Translations under genes and position numbers: made by a program | Shown: positions 20,401 through 29,122 of the stretch, one piece after another | Layout of the letters: the number at the start of each line of letters is the position of its first letter | How positions within the stretch are numbered: position 1 is the first letter of the stretch | Assembly: GCA_016786615.1 (NCBI GenBank) | Contig: JAEUVX010000002.1 | Location: forward strand, 1-64,000 | DNA from: Flavipsychrobacter sp. | GTDB lineage: Bacteria > Bacteroidota > Bacteroidia > Chitinophagales > Chitinophagaceae | Direction: 5' to 3' | DNA length: 64,000 nt | The notes under the pieces: generated by a model | What the model saw: the letters and a program-made list of their open reading frames with translations, nothing else | Told to the model about the DNA's origin: nothing | The model's database searches: none

Positions 20401-23400
20401 TGCCCGGTCCTGTCCATGAATAAGTAACACCGGGTACAGATGTTGCAAACAGATTAATATTATACCCTTCGCAAATAGGGCTGTTATTGGTTGCACTCAC
20501 TGTAGGAGGGGTCGGGTCTGTAAGTGTAACCGGCCCGACAATATTTGAAATACAGTTATTAATTGTAGCCGTTATGTTTGCATACACACCAGCAGTTAAA
20601 TTACTTATTGTAACACGACCTGTAGCAGAAGCAGTCAGGGTCAATATAGCCTGTGGTGTACTGTTTTTAGTATAGCTGATTGTATAAGTGTTACCGGATA
20701 CCAGACCGGTTATTACTATATAACCCTCATTACCCAAACATGTCGTCGGATCTGCGGAATCGGCAAGTGCAATTACAGGTGGTGTCGGGTCAACAAGGAA
20801 GTACGGACCAACACTGTTGGAGATACAATTGTTTATGGTAACCGTTATATTATTGTAGATACCCGCCGACAACCCTGTTATCACTACTCTGCCAAAAGAA
20901 TTTGCAGTAAGGTTTAGTGTTGGTTGCGAAACAGAACCTTTGGTATAGTTAACAGCATAGGTGCTACCATTTATCAACCCTGAAATAGTAATAGTGCCTT
21001 CTGTACCAAGACAAGTAGTAGGATTTGTAAACGTCGCTGTAATCAAAGGTGGAGTCGGATCTACCAGTGTTATTGGCACAATCGTATCTGAAGTACAAAT
21101 ATTCAGTGTTGCTGTAATTTGAGCATAAACACCAGCAGACAAACCAGACATCAGAATACTACCATTAGCTGCAGCGGTAAGCGATAACGCAATTTGAGCA
21201 ACACCATTTTTAGTATAATTGATAGTGTACGTGGTATTAGGCTTCATCCCTTTCAAAGTAATAGACCCTTCATTACCACTACATGTAATAGGATGCGTAT
21301 AAGAGAAACTATCAATTGAAGGCACATGGTATATCACTACAGTTGTAGTATCAGGTATAGACGGACAACCATTTACATACGCTGTAACTATATAATCACC
21401 ATTGTTTGGTGTATCAATACTGGTAATTGAAGGATTTTGTAGTGTAGCCGTATAACTAAGCGGGCCAGTCCAAACATAATTTGCATTCGTGACATTAGAT
21501 GCTGTCAATAACAATGTACTTCCTGCACACAGTGGGCCATTATTTCCGGCAACCGGAGTAGCTGGTGTAGGCCTTACTAATACAGTTGTTGTTGCCGGGA
21601 GTGACGGGCAATTATTTTTAGTAGCAACTGCTGTGTACAACCCTGAATGTGAAGGCTGACCATTTAATATAATCGGGCTTTGCAATGTTGATGTATATCC
21701 ACCCGGGCCTGTCCATGACCATGCAACACCTAATGAATCACTTACTGCAAACAGCTTAATAGTATCCCCCTGACAAATTGGTGTATTATTATTTACAGAT
21801 ATAACAGGTGCGCTCGGATGATTAAGACCTATAACTGCTGGTATTGTGTCAGAAGTACAATTATTAAGCATTGCATTAATCCCTGAATACAAACCCATAC
21901 CAAGCCCGCCGATTACCACACTGCCATTGCCCGCGGAGGTTAATGATACTGTAGGTTGTACAGCACCGTTCTTTTTATAATTGATAGTATAAGTAGTGTT
22001 TGGCTTCATGCCCTTGAGGGTGATGCTGCCATCTGTACCCAAGCAAGTAGTAGGATGCGAAAATGCATAGCTATCTATTGACGGCACATGATAAATGATA
22101 GCCAATGTGGTATCCGGTAATGACACACAACCATTGAGCGTTACCGTTACTATATAATTACCGCTGTTTGGCGTATCTGCATTTACAATGCTCGGGTTCT
22201 GCAATACAGAAGTAAAGCTTAACGGACCTGTCCAACTATAATTGCCTCCAACTAGTGTATCGGAAGTAAGCAATAGCGTGCTACCGGTACAAATCGGGCT
22301 ATTATTATTAGCTACAGGAGTAGCAGGTGTTGGTTTTACTAAAACTACAGTCGTGTCAGGTATTGATGTACAATTATTTTTAGTAGCTGTTAAGATATAG
22401 TTGCCCGAATTTGTCGGGATAGCATTTACTATTACAGGATTTTGCTGAGCAGATGAAAAACTTAACGGACCAGTCCAAGACCATACTACCCCAGAGGAAT
22501 CGCTTGTTGCAAATAGCTTAACAGTATCTCCCTGACAAATGGGTGTATTATTTGTAGCATTTATTACCGGGGCTAATGGGTCTGATAAAATCAATGGAGC
22601 AGTAGTATCCGAGGTACATCCGTTTAATGCTGCAGTAATCCTTGAATAAACGCCTGCACTTAAATTAGACATTACTACCTTACCATTTGCGTCGGCAGTT
22701 ATGAATAATACTGTTTGTGCGACTCCATTTTTTCTATGGTTGACAGAATATGAAGTATTAGGCTTCAGCCCCCATAATGTAATACTACCATTTGTTGCAG
22801 CACAAGCATTCGGGTGAATAATAGTTGCACTATCTATGTGCGGCACGTGATACACGGTTACTAATACAGTGTCTGGAATCGACAGGCAACCATTGATGTG
22901 AGCTGTAACAATATAATTACCGGTATGAGGTGTATCTACATTAGCTATAGACGGATTTTGTATCAATGAAACAAAACTCAATGGCCCGAACCAGGAATAT
23001 GTTGCACCCGGAACTGTACTTGCTGTTAATAACAATGTATTACCCGTACACAACGGGCTATTGCTACTTGCAATAGGTGTTCCCGGTCTTGGTTTAACCA
23101 ATACCTGAACTGTATCTTGCAGTGACGTACAATTGTTTTTAGTTGCCGTTACACTGTAAATACCTGAATTGGCAGGTGTGGCTCCTGCAATAAATGGATT
23201 TTGAGATGTGGACGAAAAAGACGCCGGACCAGTCCACTGCCAAGTAACCCCGACAGAATCTGAAGTAGCAAACAATTTCAACGTATCGCCTTCGCATATC
23301 GGTGTATTACTACTGGCAACAGGCGATGGAGCAACAGGATTATTCAATACAACAGTAGCAGCATTATCCGAGGTACATCCTAATGATGTGATATTAATTT

Positions 23401-26365
23401 CGGAATATATACCTGCAGTCAATGGCGATATTGTAATGGTACCTGTACTACCGGAGTTTGCAGTTACCGCAGTCTGCCAGATATTATTCTTCTTATAATT
23501 AACTGTGTAATTAATATTTGTTGTAAGCCCTATTAAGGTAATGCTGCCATTTGTACCGCCGCAAGTTGTAGGGTTTACAAATGTTGTACCGCCAATAACC
23601 GGTTTAGGATTGATAACAACTGTAGTTGTTGGTGTGGTTGTAGAATTACAGCCATTAGATGTTGTAAAAACGGAATAAACGCCTGCATTTACCAATTGCA
23701 CATTAGAGATACCCGGGTTCTGCAACATAGATGAAAAACCATTAGGCCCCGACCATGTGTAAGTTGCACCTGCTATTGTAGTTGCCGATAAGTTTAACGA
23801 ACTGCCTGTACATAGTGGCCCGTTATTCGATAACACGGGGGCTGCAGGCCTTGCATTAACAACTACTGATACTGTATCGGGTAAAGACAGACAACTATTC
23901 TTTGTTGCAGTCAGTATATAATTACCCGACATTGCAGTTGTAGCATTAAGCCTTACAGGATTCTGAACAGATGATGTATAGCCGGAAGGCCCGCTCCATG
24001 CCCAGGTAACACCAGAAGAATCGCTGGCACCAAATAGTTTCAATGTATCACCTTCACAAACAGGGCTGTTACTTGTTGCATTCACAATCGGAGCAGCAGG
24101 ATTAAGCAGTAAAATCGGAGCAATAGTATCAGACCTGCACGTAGATGTACGAAGGGTAATCTGCGAATATGTACCTGCACCTAACCCGCCAAAAACTACA
24201 ACACCTGAAGAAGATGAGGTAACAGAAACCGGCGTTTGCACAACTGCATTCTTTTCATACTCGAGTGTGTAACCTGTACTATTAGACAATCCGTTTAAAG
24301 TAATAGTACCATTTGTGGCACCACATGCGGTAGGATGTGTATAACTATAAGAACTGATTACAGGCTTGAGATTAACAACAACATTTGTATTAGACGGTAA
24401 AGAATTACAACCATCAAACGTAGATACTACAGTATATGTACCTGCATTCAATAATTGCACATTCGTAATACTCGGATTTTGAGTAGATGAAGTAAAACTA
24501 TTAGGGCCAGTCCATGCGTATGTGGCACCCGCAGTAGAACTTGCTGTCAGGTTTAATGTTGAACCTGTACATAACGGGCCATTATTAGCCACCACCGGCA
24601 AAGTGGGCCTTGGCTTTATAAACACATTAGTAGTATCCGGCAATGACGCGCATCCGCTTTTTGTAGATGTTAGTATATAGTTGCCGGAATTGGCAGCAGG
24701 TGCATTTGCCAGTAATGGATTTTGCAATGTTGAATTAAAACCATTCGGGCCAGTCCACCTATATCCATAACCCGAAAGTGCTGTCGTTGCAAACAGCTTC
24801 AAAGTATCTCCCTCACAAATTGGAGTCAGCCCGGTTGCAGAGAGTGTATCATTCTGGATGTTCACTACATTAATAGTAACCGTATCACTATTCTTACTGC
24901 AATATTGTGTTGAGCTATTGACGACCTGATATTGTGTATTTATCGTTGGCTTTGCTACGGGTTGCTTACATGATGTACAACTCAAAGATGTAATAGGGGA
25001 ACCACCCGGTAATACTGACCATGTAAAACTAGAACCACCTACAGCAAGAAGCATTACCGAATCTCTGTAACATATAGTAGTGTCTTTTATGATATCCGTA
25101 ATCGGCCATATATAAATTGGCAGTACAAAAGTTTGGGCTACTATCACACCGGGACTAACACAGGTTGAATCTTTAGCAGTAACAGAAAAAATCCTGAGCC
25201 CGGTATCCAATGTACCCGGCACCCATGAGAAACACCCGCGGACTGAGTCTGTTCTTTGCCCGACGTACGAAACTGTAGAGCCGGGCGTTGCTGAAGCTGA
25301 GTTATCTGATGCTACTATAATTGCGGCAGTGTCTGTTGATTTTAAATCGAAACAAAAACCTAATGGTACACCCGCACATGCCTCTACTCGTCCGTTTACA
25401 TAAGTTCCCCCGGTTATGGTACTTGACACAGTATTCACAATAGGAGCAGTAACACTACAGTTTATTACCTGCACCTGAATATCACGCATAACAGTCCCTA
25501 TCTGCACACCATTTCTGTATTCTTTAATTCGCACAGTCAGTGTACTAGCACCTGTAAGTGTAGGTGTAAATGTCAATTGGCCTGTAGCTACATTTATACC
25601 GAAGCTGTTATTAGTTTGAAGAGGGTTGGTAGTTAAATTATATGTTGGTGAACCTGTTGCGAATGTGAGGTTTGATGTAGTTGGCGGACAACTGCCATTT
25701 GTTTGTTGCGGCATTACCAACTCAAACGATAATGAATCTGAATTCGGATCAACCCCACCGTTGTTATATGTATAGGGTTGATTAATACAAATTGACGGTA
25801 CTGGCTTAACCGAAAAATATGGTGAGGAGTTACCCTGTGCTACAAGGTTATTCAATGTCGCTTCAGCATAAAATACTGTACTTGCAGCATTTACAAGATT
25901 AATACTCGTATTTCTGTTAGAAATGGCAACACTAAACCTCCAGAAATTACACCTTGATGGTAATGTTACTGTATTAGCATACCACCATTCCCTGTAACCG
26001 GGAACTGCAGAAGTAGTGTTTGTACATTTTGTACCTGTACCTGGACAACCCAATGTTACAGGAGAACCATTCAATGTACTATCGGGTAATTTTGTAATTT
26101 TTGTGAGTGTTATGGTACCGCCCTGACCATTACAGGTATTTCTATAACACAGGGGGATATTCGCAGGCTCTGCCGCTCCTGAACAATCCCTGTAAAATTT
26201 AAAAAACACCCTGTAAGTAGAATCGCTAACCCATTGATATGCAATCTCGCCACCGGCAGCATGTGTTGCGTATGACTTATTCGGGGTGTATAGGAATAGC
26301 ATCGTAGCAATAATAACTACGATCCTATGGAGTACGTTTTTGCTTGTACACAACATGTTCGGCAA
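17486..26365 (-). CDS. Giant cell-surface repeat protein with gliding-type (T9SS type B) C-terminal domain
   Basis: This is a 2959-residue exported protein. A hydrophobic signal region (about 10-33) ends near SYATHAAGGE. The first 450 residues form a non-repeated head. Then two module types alternate. About 14 Ig-like modules carry W-x-W-x-GP and a conserved CxSLPDT-like strand. About 9 other modules are built on NPTTCLGxxGSITLxGL. The last 85 residues (SMPDAFSPNGDGRNDKF, then WGEKVFQTN and GWDGYY) are the gliding motility-associated C-terminal signal used as a type B T9SS signal. It is expected to be displayed on the cell surface as an adhesin-like fibre, similar in idea to SprB but with different repeats. 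Neighbouring repeats are very alike, so recombination or assembly error is possible. Either ATG at residue 1 or 4 could be the start. Confidence 0.9.
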   Translation of the reverse strand: MPNMLCTSKNVLHRIVVIIATMLFLYTPNKSYATHAAGGEIAYQWVSDSTYRVFFKFYRDCSGAAEPANIPLCYRNTCNGQGGTITLTKITKLPDSTLNGSPVTLGCPGTGTKCTNTTSAVPGYREWWYANTVTLPSRCNFWRFSVAISNRNTSINLVNAASTVFYAEATLNNLVAQGNSSPYFSVKPVPSICINQPYTYNNGGVDPNSDSLSFELVMPQQTNGSCPPTTSNLTFATGSPTYNLTTNPLQTNNSFGINVATGQLTFTPTLTGASTLTVRIKEYRNGVQIGTVMRDIQVQVINCSVTAPIVNTVSSTITGGTYVNGRVEACAGVPLGFCFDLKSTDTAAIIVASDNSASATPGSTVSYVGQRTDSVRGCFSWVPGTLDTGLRIFSVTAKDSTCVSPGVIVAQTFVLPIYIWPITDIIKDTTICYRDSVMLLAVGGSSFTWSVLPGGSPITSLSCTSCKQPVAKPTINTQYQVVNSSTQYCSKNSDTVTINVVNIQNDTLSATGLTPICEGDTLKLFATTALSGYGYRWTGPNGFNSTLQNPLLANAPAANSGNYILTSTKSGCASLPDTTNVFIKPRPTLPVVANNGPLCTGSTLNLTASSTAGATYAWTGPNSFTSSTQNPSITNVQLLNAGTYTVVSTFDGCNSLPSNTNVVVNLKPVISSYSYTHPTACGATNGTITLNGLSNSTGYTLEYEKNAVVQTPVSVTSSSSGVVVFGGLGAGTYSQITLRTSTCRSDTIAPILLLNPAAPIVNATSNSPVCEGDTLKLFGASDSSGVTWAWSGPSGYTSSVQNPVRLNATTAMSGNYILTATKNSCLSLPDTVSVVVNARPAAPVLSNNGPLCTGSSLNLSATTIAGATYTWSGPNGFSSMLQNPGISNVQLVNAGVYSVFTTSNGCNSTTTPTTTVVINPKPVIGGTTFVNPTTCGGTNGSITLIGLTTNINYTVNYKKNNIWQTAVTANSGSTGTITISPLTAGIYSEINITSLGCTSDNAATVVLNNPVAPSPVASSNTPICEGDTLKLFATSDSVGVTWQWTGPASFSSTSQNPFIAGATPANSGIYSVTATKNNCTSLQDTVQVLVKPRPGTPIASSNSPLCTGNTLLLTASTVPGATYSWFGPLSFVSLIQNPSIANVDTPHTGNYIVTAHINGCLSIPDTVLVTVYHVPHIDSATIIHPNACAATNGSITLWGLKPNTSYSVNHRKNGVAQTVLFITADANGKVVMSNLSAGVYSRITAALNGCTSDTTAPLILSDPLAPVINATNNTPICQGDTVKLFATSDSSGVVWSWTGPLSFSSAQQNPVIVNAIPTNSGNYILTATKNNCTSIPDTTVVLVKPTPATPVANNNSPICTGSTLLLTSDTLVGGNYSWTGPLSFTSVLQNPSIVNADTPNSGNYIVTVTLNGCVSLPDTTLAIIYHVPSIDSYAFSHPTTCLGTDGSITLKGMKPNTTYTINYKKNGAVQPTVSLTSAGNGSVVIGGLGMGLYSGINAMLNNCTSDTIPAVIGLNHPSAPVISVNNNTPICQGDTIKLFAVSDSLGVAWSWTGPGGYTSTLQSPIILNGQPSHSGLYTAVATKNNCPSLPATTTVLVRPTPATPVAGNNGPLCAGSTLLLTASNVTNANYVWTGPLSYTATLQNPSITSIDTPNNGDYIVTAYVNGCPSIPDTTTVVIYHVPSIDSFSYTHPITCSGNEGSITLKGMKPNTTYTINYTKNGVAQIALSLTAAANGSILMSGLSAGVYAQITATLNICTSDTIVPITLVDPTPPLITATFTNPTTCLGTEGTITISGLINGSTYAVNYTKGSVSQPTLNLTANSFGRVVITGLSAGIYNNITVTINNCISNSVGPYFLVDPTPPVIALADSADPTTCLGNEGYIVITGLVSGNTYTISYTKNSTPQAILTLTASATGRVTISNLTAGVYANITATINNCISNIVGPVTLTDPTPPTVSATNNSPICEGYNINLFATSVPGVTYSWTGPGSYSSSAQNPVITGAVPANSGNYIVTATLNNCISAPDTTSVIVHPTPTTPVARNNGPICTGNTLLLTTDTVLNATYSWTGPGGFTNNVQNPVRTNAQPSYSGIYSVTVTVNGCVSLAGSTNVTVYALPAPVISNFAVSNPTTCLGSNGSIIISGLIANSPFTITYLKNGVPQPNVSTTSSIIGSVVLAGLTAGVYSDIRVVAANGCSSDPLPDVTLTDPIPPTISLYGKSNPTTCLGSNGSITLSGLTATLIYNIDYSKNNIVQPTIMMVANLSGRIVITSLTAGTYDNIRVTINNCVSNFIGPVTLNDPNPPTVTAGNSTPICEGGVINLYGSSDSSGVTWSWVGPASFTSTVQNPVITGALPSQAGTYYLTATKNNCVSLPASTNVVVYPTPPTPVVTSNSPVCEGSTLNLYASAIIGANYAWTGPNSFTGTGQYQAILGSAPIHSGVYSVVATVNGCSSLPGSLAVYVNVIPMPPQVGALLINYCQDAAASPLSAVGNNLRWYTTPFGGVGSSTAPTPPTNIPGSTTWYVSQTANGCESARVPIKVFINAKPPLPTVVSPVKYCQFEPTAELQASGRNLKWYTTPVGGTMSYTVPIPSSAVAGTYYWYVSQTGTNGCEGNRDTIEVRVLPEVKVNIITDKDTLCAYDSLNVSENTLRTEPSMYYWSFDGGTIAAGDSSGPYTIKWTSDGRKLIKLKVTTDICNGYDSVYIHVKPVPEVHFGLENPLCYGEETIVMPKKVDNCVYEWNWAGATVVGKMKNEGKIIKWNSLGRKIVSLKLTSANGCTSPLFYDTTYIYENPIAKIDWVSKTEICSGDTIKLSAVGFENHLYEWRSNNAYYNAEYNKADAIVTGSGFVKVNVNNIYGCNAADSVFIDADACCDISMPDAFSPNGDGRNDKFRIITPGHHFIKNFIVVNRWGEKVFQTNREEDGWDGYYKGVPQDIGTYHYYIKYICSDGKNIEKKGQVVLVR

Positions 26366-26551
26366 TCTTTTACTATATAAAGACGTATAAATATACCATT
26401 TTGCAGGCGTTTGTTAAAGTTTTTAACACCTTATATAGCAAAGATTTCATATAACAGGCAAGCTTTTGAACTTGCAATAACTATTAGTTAACAAAGTTGC
26501 CGCGATTTATACTTTATTAAGCCTTTCAACAGAACAAATACATAAATACAG

Positions 26552-27025
26552 CTATGTATTAATTGCCGATTTAAACCATGAAAATAACAATACGAACAAT
26601 GCCGTACAGGTAAATACACCCCGTATTACTATCATCTTTAACCAGCTAATTTGTAATAAACGCCAATCTGCTCCACCCTCATCAGGGTAATTAAGGAAAG
26701 CTTTATTTATAGGTATGTTGAATTTTACAGCAAGAACCACATCGGTTACAATGAGTACCGTTGCGATAGTTGTAATAATAAACAATCTCCAATCCGCACT
26801 TTTTGCAGATAGCACCATAATTGCAAAACCAATAATAATGGCAGCGTAATAAAGTATTTGCAACCTTGTGCCTATTACCAAATCCACAGCTTTTCTTTGT
26901 TCTGCAAATGTTGGAACTGATACATTTCTCAGGGCTTCGGCACCTGCAAGAAAATAAAACATGCCCTGTGATGCAAGGATGATAAATACAATTAGTTGTA
27001 CAACTCTTAATTTTTCTGTGATCAT
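26552..27025 (-). CDS. Four-helix membrane protein of unknown function
   Basis: About 157 residues with four hydrophobic segments (near residues 8-28, 55-75, 80-102 and 128-150) point to an inner-membrane protein. I use the ATG before ITEKLRVVQ; an upstream in-frame TTG is less likely. The arrangement of helices recalls DUF1772/anthrone-oxygenase-like small membrane proteins, but no diagnostic residue can be claimed. It is divergent from the Crp/Fnr-type regulator, and the region between them holds an FNR-type palindrome. Control by that regulator is therefore a reasonable inference. Confidence 0.65.
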   Translation of the reverse strand: MITEKLRVVQLIVFIILASQGMFYFLAGAEALRNVSVPTFAEQRKAVDLVIGTRLQILYYAAIIIGFAIMVLSAKSADWRLFIITTIATVLIVTDVVLAVKFNIPINKAFLNYPDEGGADWRLLQISWLKMIVIRGVFTCTALFVLLFSWFKSAINT

Positions 27026-27073
27026 ATATTTAATTTCAGGTCGCAAAACTGAGATTGCTTTACAATAGAATTC

Positions 27074-27087
27074 TTGATGGGAATCAA
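27074..27087. promoter_or_regulatory. FNR-type operator, TTGAT-N4-ATCAA
   Basis: The 14-bp site matches the FNR/FixK consensus exactly. It sits 20 nt before the regulator ATG and 49 nt before the divergent membrane-protein ATG. The position suits autorepression or shared control. Confidence 0.65.
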
Positions 27088-27106
27088 TAATTTCTAAACA
27101 AATAAT

Positions 27107-27676
27107 ATGAATACAGACTCTTTGCGCGCAGTTTTATCTCAGTCGGTAAATATGGACGATGAAGCATGGGATGCTTCACTACACTTGTTTAAACCTAAAA
27201 CACTTAATAAAAAAGAACATTTTTTGAAACAAGGTGAAACATGCAAGCACATAGGGTTTATTGTATCGGGGTATGTAAGGCTATACTACGATATAGGAGA
27301 CACTGAAATAACAAAAGACTTCAACACTGAACATACATTTTGCGGGTCGTACGCCAGTTTCATCAGTGAGAAACCTTCGCATTTTAATGTTGTAGCAATG
27401 GAGCCACTTGAATTACTAATCATTAATCGCAATAACCTGATTTTGCTGACAGAGCAGTATATGGCATGGCAAAAATTTCTGCGTATCGCTATGGAACGAA
27501 TGTTTATCACGAAAGAAAACAGGGAAGCATTTTTCCTTACAACGACACCTGAAGAAAGGTATTCAATTCTATTATCAGAAACCCCTGAATGGGTTAATAG
27601 GATTCCGCTCAAATACCTGGCATCCTACCTTGGAATGACTGCAGAAACGCTCAGCAGAATAAGGGCAAAGAAATAG
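27107..27676 (+). CDS. Crp/Fnr family transcription regulator
   Basis: The 189-residue protein has a cyclic-nucleotide-binding-type beta-barrel (about 25-115, with FLKQGETCKHIGFIVSGYVRLYY) and a C-terminal winged-helix part with YLASYLGMTAETLSRIRAKK. The recognition helix has E-x-x-S-R, the combination that reads TTGAT half-sites in FNR, and such a site lies directly upstream. The four N-terminal cysteines of FNR's iron-sulfur cluster are missing, so it is not an FNR-like oxygen sensor. The residues that would bind cAMP are not clearly conserved either. The protein stops soon after the recognition helix, as in many short Bacteroidota members of this family. The signal is unknown. Confidence 0.85.
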   Translation: MNTDSLRAVLSQSVNMDDEAWDASLHLFKPKTLNKKEHFLKQGETCKHIGFIVSGYVRLYYDIGDTEITKDFNTEHTFCGSYASFISEKPSHFNVVAMEPLELLIINRNNLILLTEQYMAWQKFLRIAMERMFITKENREAFFLTTTPEERYSILLSETPEWVNRIPLKYLASYLGMTAETLSRIRAKK

Positions 27677-27679
27677 CTC

Positions 27680-27714
27680 AAAAAAGAATAGCCGCTCTTA
27701 TTCAGAACGGCTAT
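27680..27714 (-). terminator. Terminator downstream of the truncated tRNA-Leu
   Basis: On the minus strand a 7-bp ATAGCCG / CGGCTAT stem is followed by TTCTTTTTT. It lies just beyond the 3' end of the tRNA sequence and after the regulator's stop codon on the other strand. It was presumably the terminator of the original tRNA gene. Confidence 0.75.
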
Positions 27715-27721
27715 CGATTCG

Positions 27722-27780
27722 TGCCCCGGGCGGGACTTGAACCCGCACACGCATTGCTGCATACAGGATTTTAAGTCCTG
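27722..27780 (-). tRNA. 3' part of tRNA-Leu(UAA), truncated; left attachment site (attL)
   Basis: On the minus strand the sequence folds into an anticodon arm (CAGGA / TCCTG stem, loop CTTAAAA with anticodon TAA), a long variable arm as in class II tRNAs, a T arm (GCGGG / CCCGC, loop TTCAAGT), the 3' acceptor strand CCGGGGC and discriminator A, with no encoded CCA. Where the D arm and 5' acceptor strand should be, unrelated sequence begins. Integration within the anticodon arm explains this: the 5' half and a replacement 3' half should lie at the far end of the element. That copy is not in this window. Confidence 0.85.
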
Positions 27781-27881
27781 TAAAAAATGGTGTCACCTGT
27801 ATTCACATGGCTTGAAAGTATTGATTTTACTGAATTGTTGAAAAATAAAGACTCAATAAAATGCAGCAAAAACAGGCAAAT

Positions 27882-27917
27882 GTTGTAGTATTGTTGTAGG
27901 ATAAATTTTGCTACAAC
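27882..27917. repeat. Three GTTGTAG sites before the integrase start
   Basis: GTTGTAG occurs twice in direct orientation 11 bp apart, and CTACAAC, its inverse, abuts the integrase ATG. With attL about 100 bp away they could be arm-type integrase or directionality-factor sites, or an operator for the integrase gene. Function is inferred only from position. Confidence 0.45.
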
Positions 27918-29120
27918 ATGGCGAACGTAAAAATAATACTTCGCAAAGAAGTTAAGAAAGACGGTACTTCCCCACTTGCTATTCGTATTACGAAGGATAG
28001 AAAATCTTCTTATATTTATCTCGAATATAGCATCAAGGAATCTGATTGGGATAAAGAGAACCAACGTGTGCGAAAATCTCACGTAAATTCTGCACGGCTA
28101 AACAACTATCTCATAAAAAAAAGAGCGGAAGCTGTAGACAGTTCCATCGATGTTGAATCAACAAAAAAAACAGCCAGTGCAAAAAACATTAGGCAGAAAA
28201 TAAAGCCTACAACAGGGGGAACTGTTTTTGAACAGGCAGATTTGTATATCCGACGGCTGGAAGAAGATGGAAAATATAATCAGTACAGTGCTGGAAAACC
28301 GAGAGTAAAGCATCTAAAGGCATATCTTAAAACTGATATTGCGTTCCAGGATTTCACCATTCAGATGATTGAACGGTTCAAGGCATGGTTAAAATCTACA
28401 TATAAAATGTCGGAAAGAACGGCAGTTAACCACTTGGTCATTCTGCGGTCTATATTCAGCCAGGCAATAAAGGAGGGCGCTTGTGAAGAAAAATACTACC
28501 CTTTCGGCAAAGGAAAAATTAAAATCAAGTTTCCTGACTCAACAAAAATAGGACTCACAATTGAAGACATCGCTAACCTTGAAGCTGTCAAATTAGAACA
28601 ACCGGCGAACCATGCACGTAATCTTTGGCTGTTGTCGTTTTATTTTGCCGGGATGCGGATTTCCGATGTCTTGCTTCTCAAATGGTCTGACTTTCAAGAT
28701 GGGCGGCTGTATTATACAATGGGTAAGAATGATAAAGGTGGCTCATTAAAAATTCCTGACAAGGCAATTGCCATTCTCAAACAATATGAGCATTTAAAAG
28801 AAAAGAAAACCGATTTGGTTTTTCCTGATTTGAAAGGTATTAATCTTCAAAATAGGTTTGAAACACAAAAACGCATTGCTAGTCGAACTAATACCATCGA
28901 TCAACTCTTACGTGATGATGTTTCTGTTGCTGCTAAAGTAGATAAGAAATTGACCATGCATATTGCCCGGCATACCTTCGGGAATCTGTCAGGAGATAAG
29001 ATACCTATTCAAATGCTTCAAAAGTTATATCGCCACTCGTCTATTACAACTACCATCGGCTACCAGGCAAACTTCATTCATAAGGATGTTGATGATGCGT
29101 TGAATAGCGTCGTGGGGTGA
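27918..29120 (+). CDS. Tyrosine recombinase (element integrase)
   Basis: The 400-residue protein has the layout of Bacteroidota element integrases: an arm-binding N-terminal domain (about 1-60, VKIILRKEVKKDGTSPLAIR), a SAM-like core-binding domain (about 85-175) and a catalytic domain. The catalytic residues read as R247 (in AGMRISD), H348-x-x-R351 (HIARH), H373 (YRHSS) and nucleophile Y382 (TTIGYQ). It lies right next to the truncated tRNA-Leu and faces away from it, the usual place for the enzyme that made the insertion. It should catalyse integration and, with a helper, excision. Its stop is 2 nt from the end of the convergent ATPase gene. Confidence 0.93.
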   Translation: MANVKIILRKEVKKDGTSPLAIRITKDRKSSYIYLEYSIKESDWDKENQRVRKSHVNSARLNNYLIKKRAEAVDSSIDVESTKKTASAKNIRQKIKPTTGGTVFEQADLYIRRLEEDGKYNQYSAGKPRVKHLKAYLKTDIAFQDFTIQMIERFKAWLKSTYKMSERTAVNHLVILRSIFSQAIKEGACEEKYYPFGKGKIKIKFPDSTKIGLTIEDIANLEAVKLEQPANHARNLWLLSFYFAGMRISDVLLLKWSDFQDGRLYYTMGKNDKGGSLKIPDKAIAILKQYEHLKEKKTDLVFPDLKGINLQNRFETQKRIASRTNTIDQLLRDDVSVAAKVDKKLTMHIARHTFGNLSGDKIPIQMLQKLYRHSSITTTIGYQANFIHKDVDDALNSVVG

Positions 29121-29122
29121 CA

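Noticed and set aside
18600-24900. CRISPR-like or tandem DNA repeats
   Set aside because: The periodic similarity follows codons of the giant surface protein and the unit length of protein modules, not short repeats with spacers.
27722-27840. Complete tRNA-Leu gene on the minus strand
   Set aside because: The D arm and 5' acceptor strand are absent upstream of the anticodon arm; only the 3' 59 nt match a tRNA.
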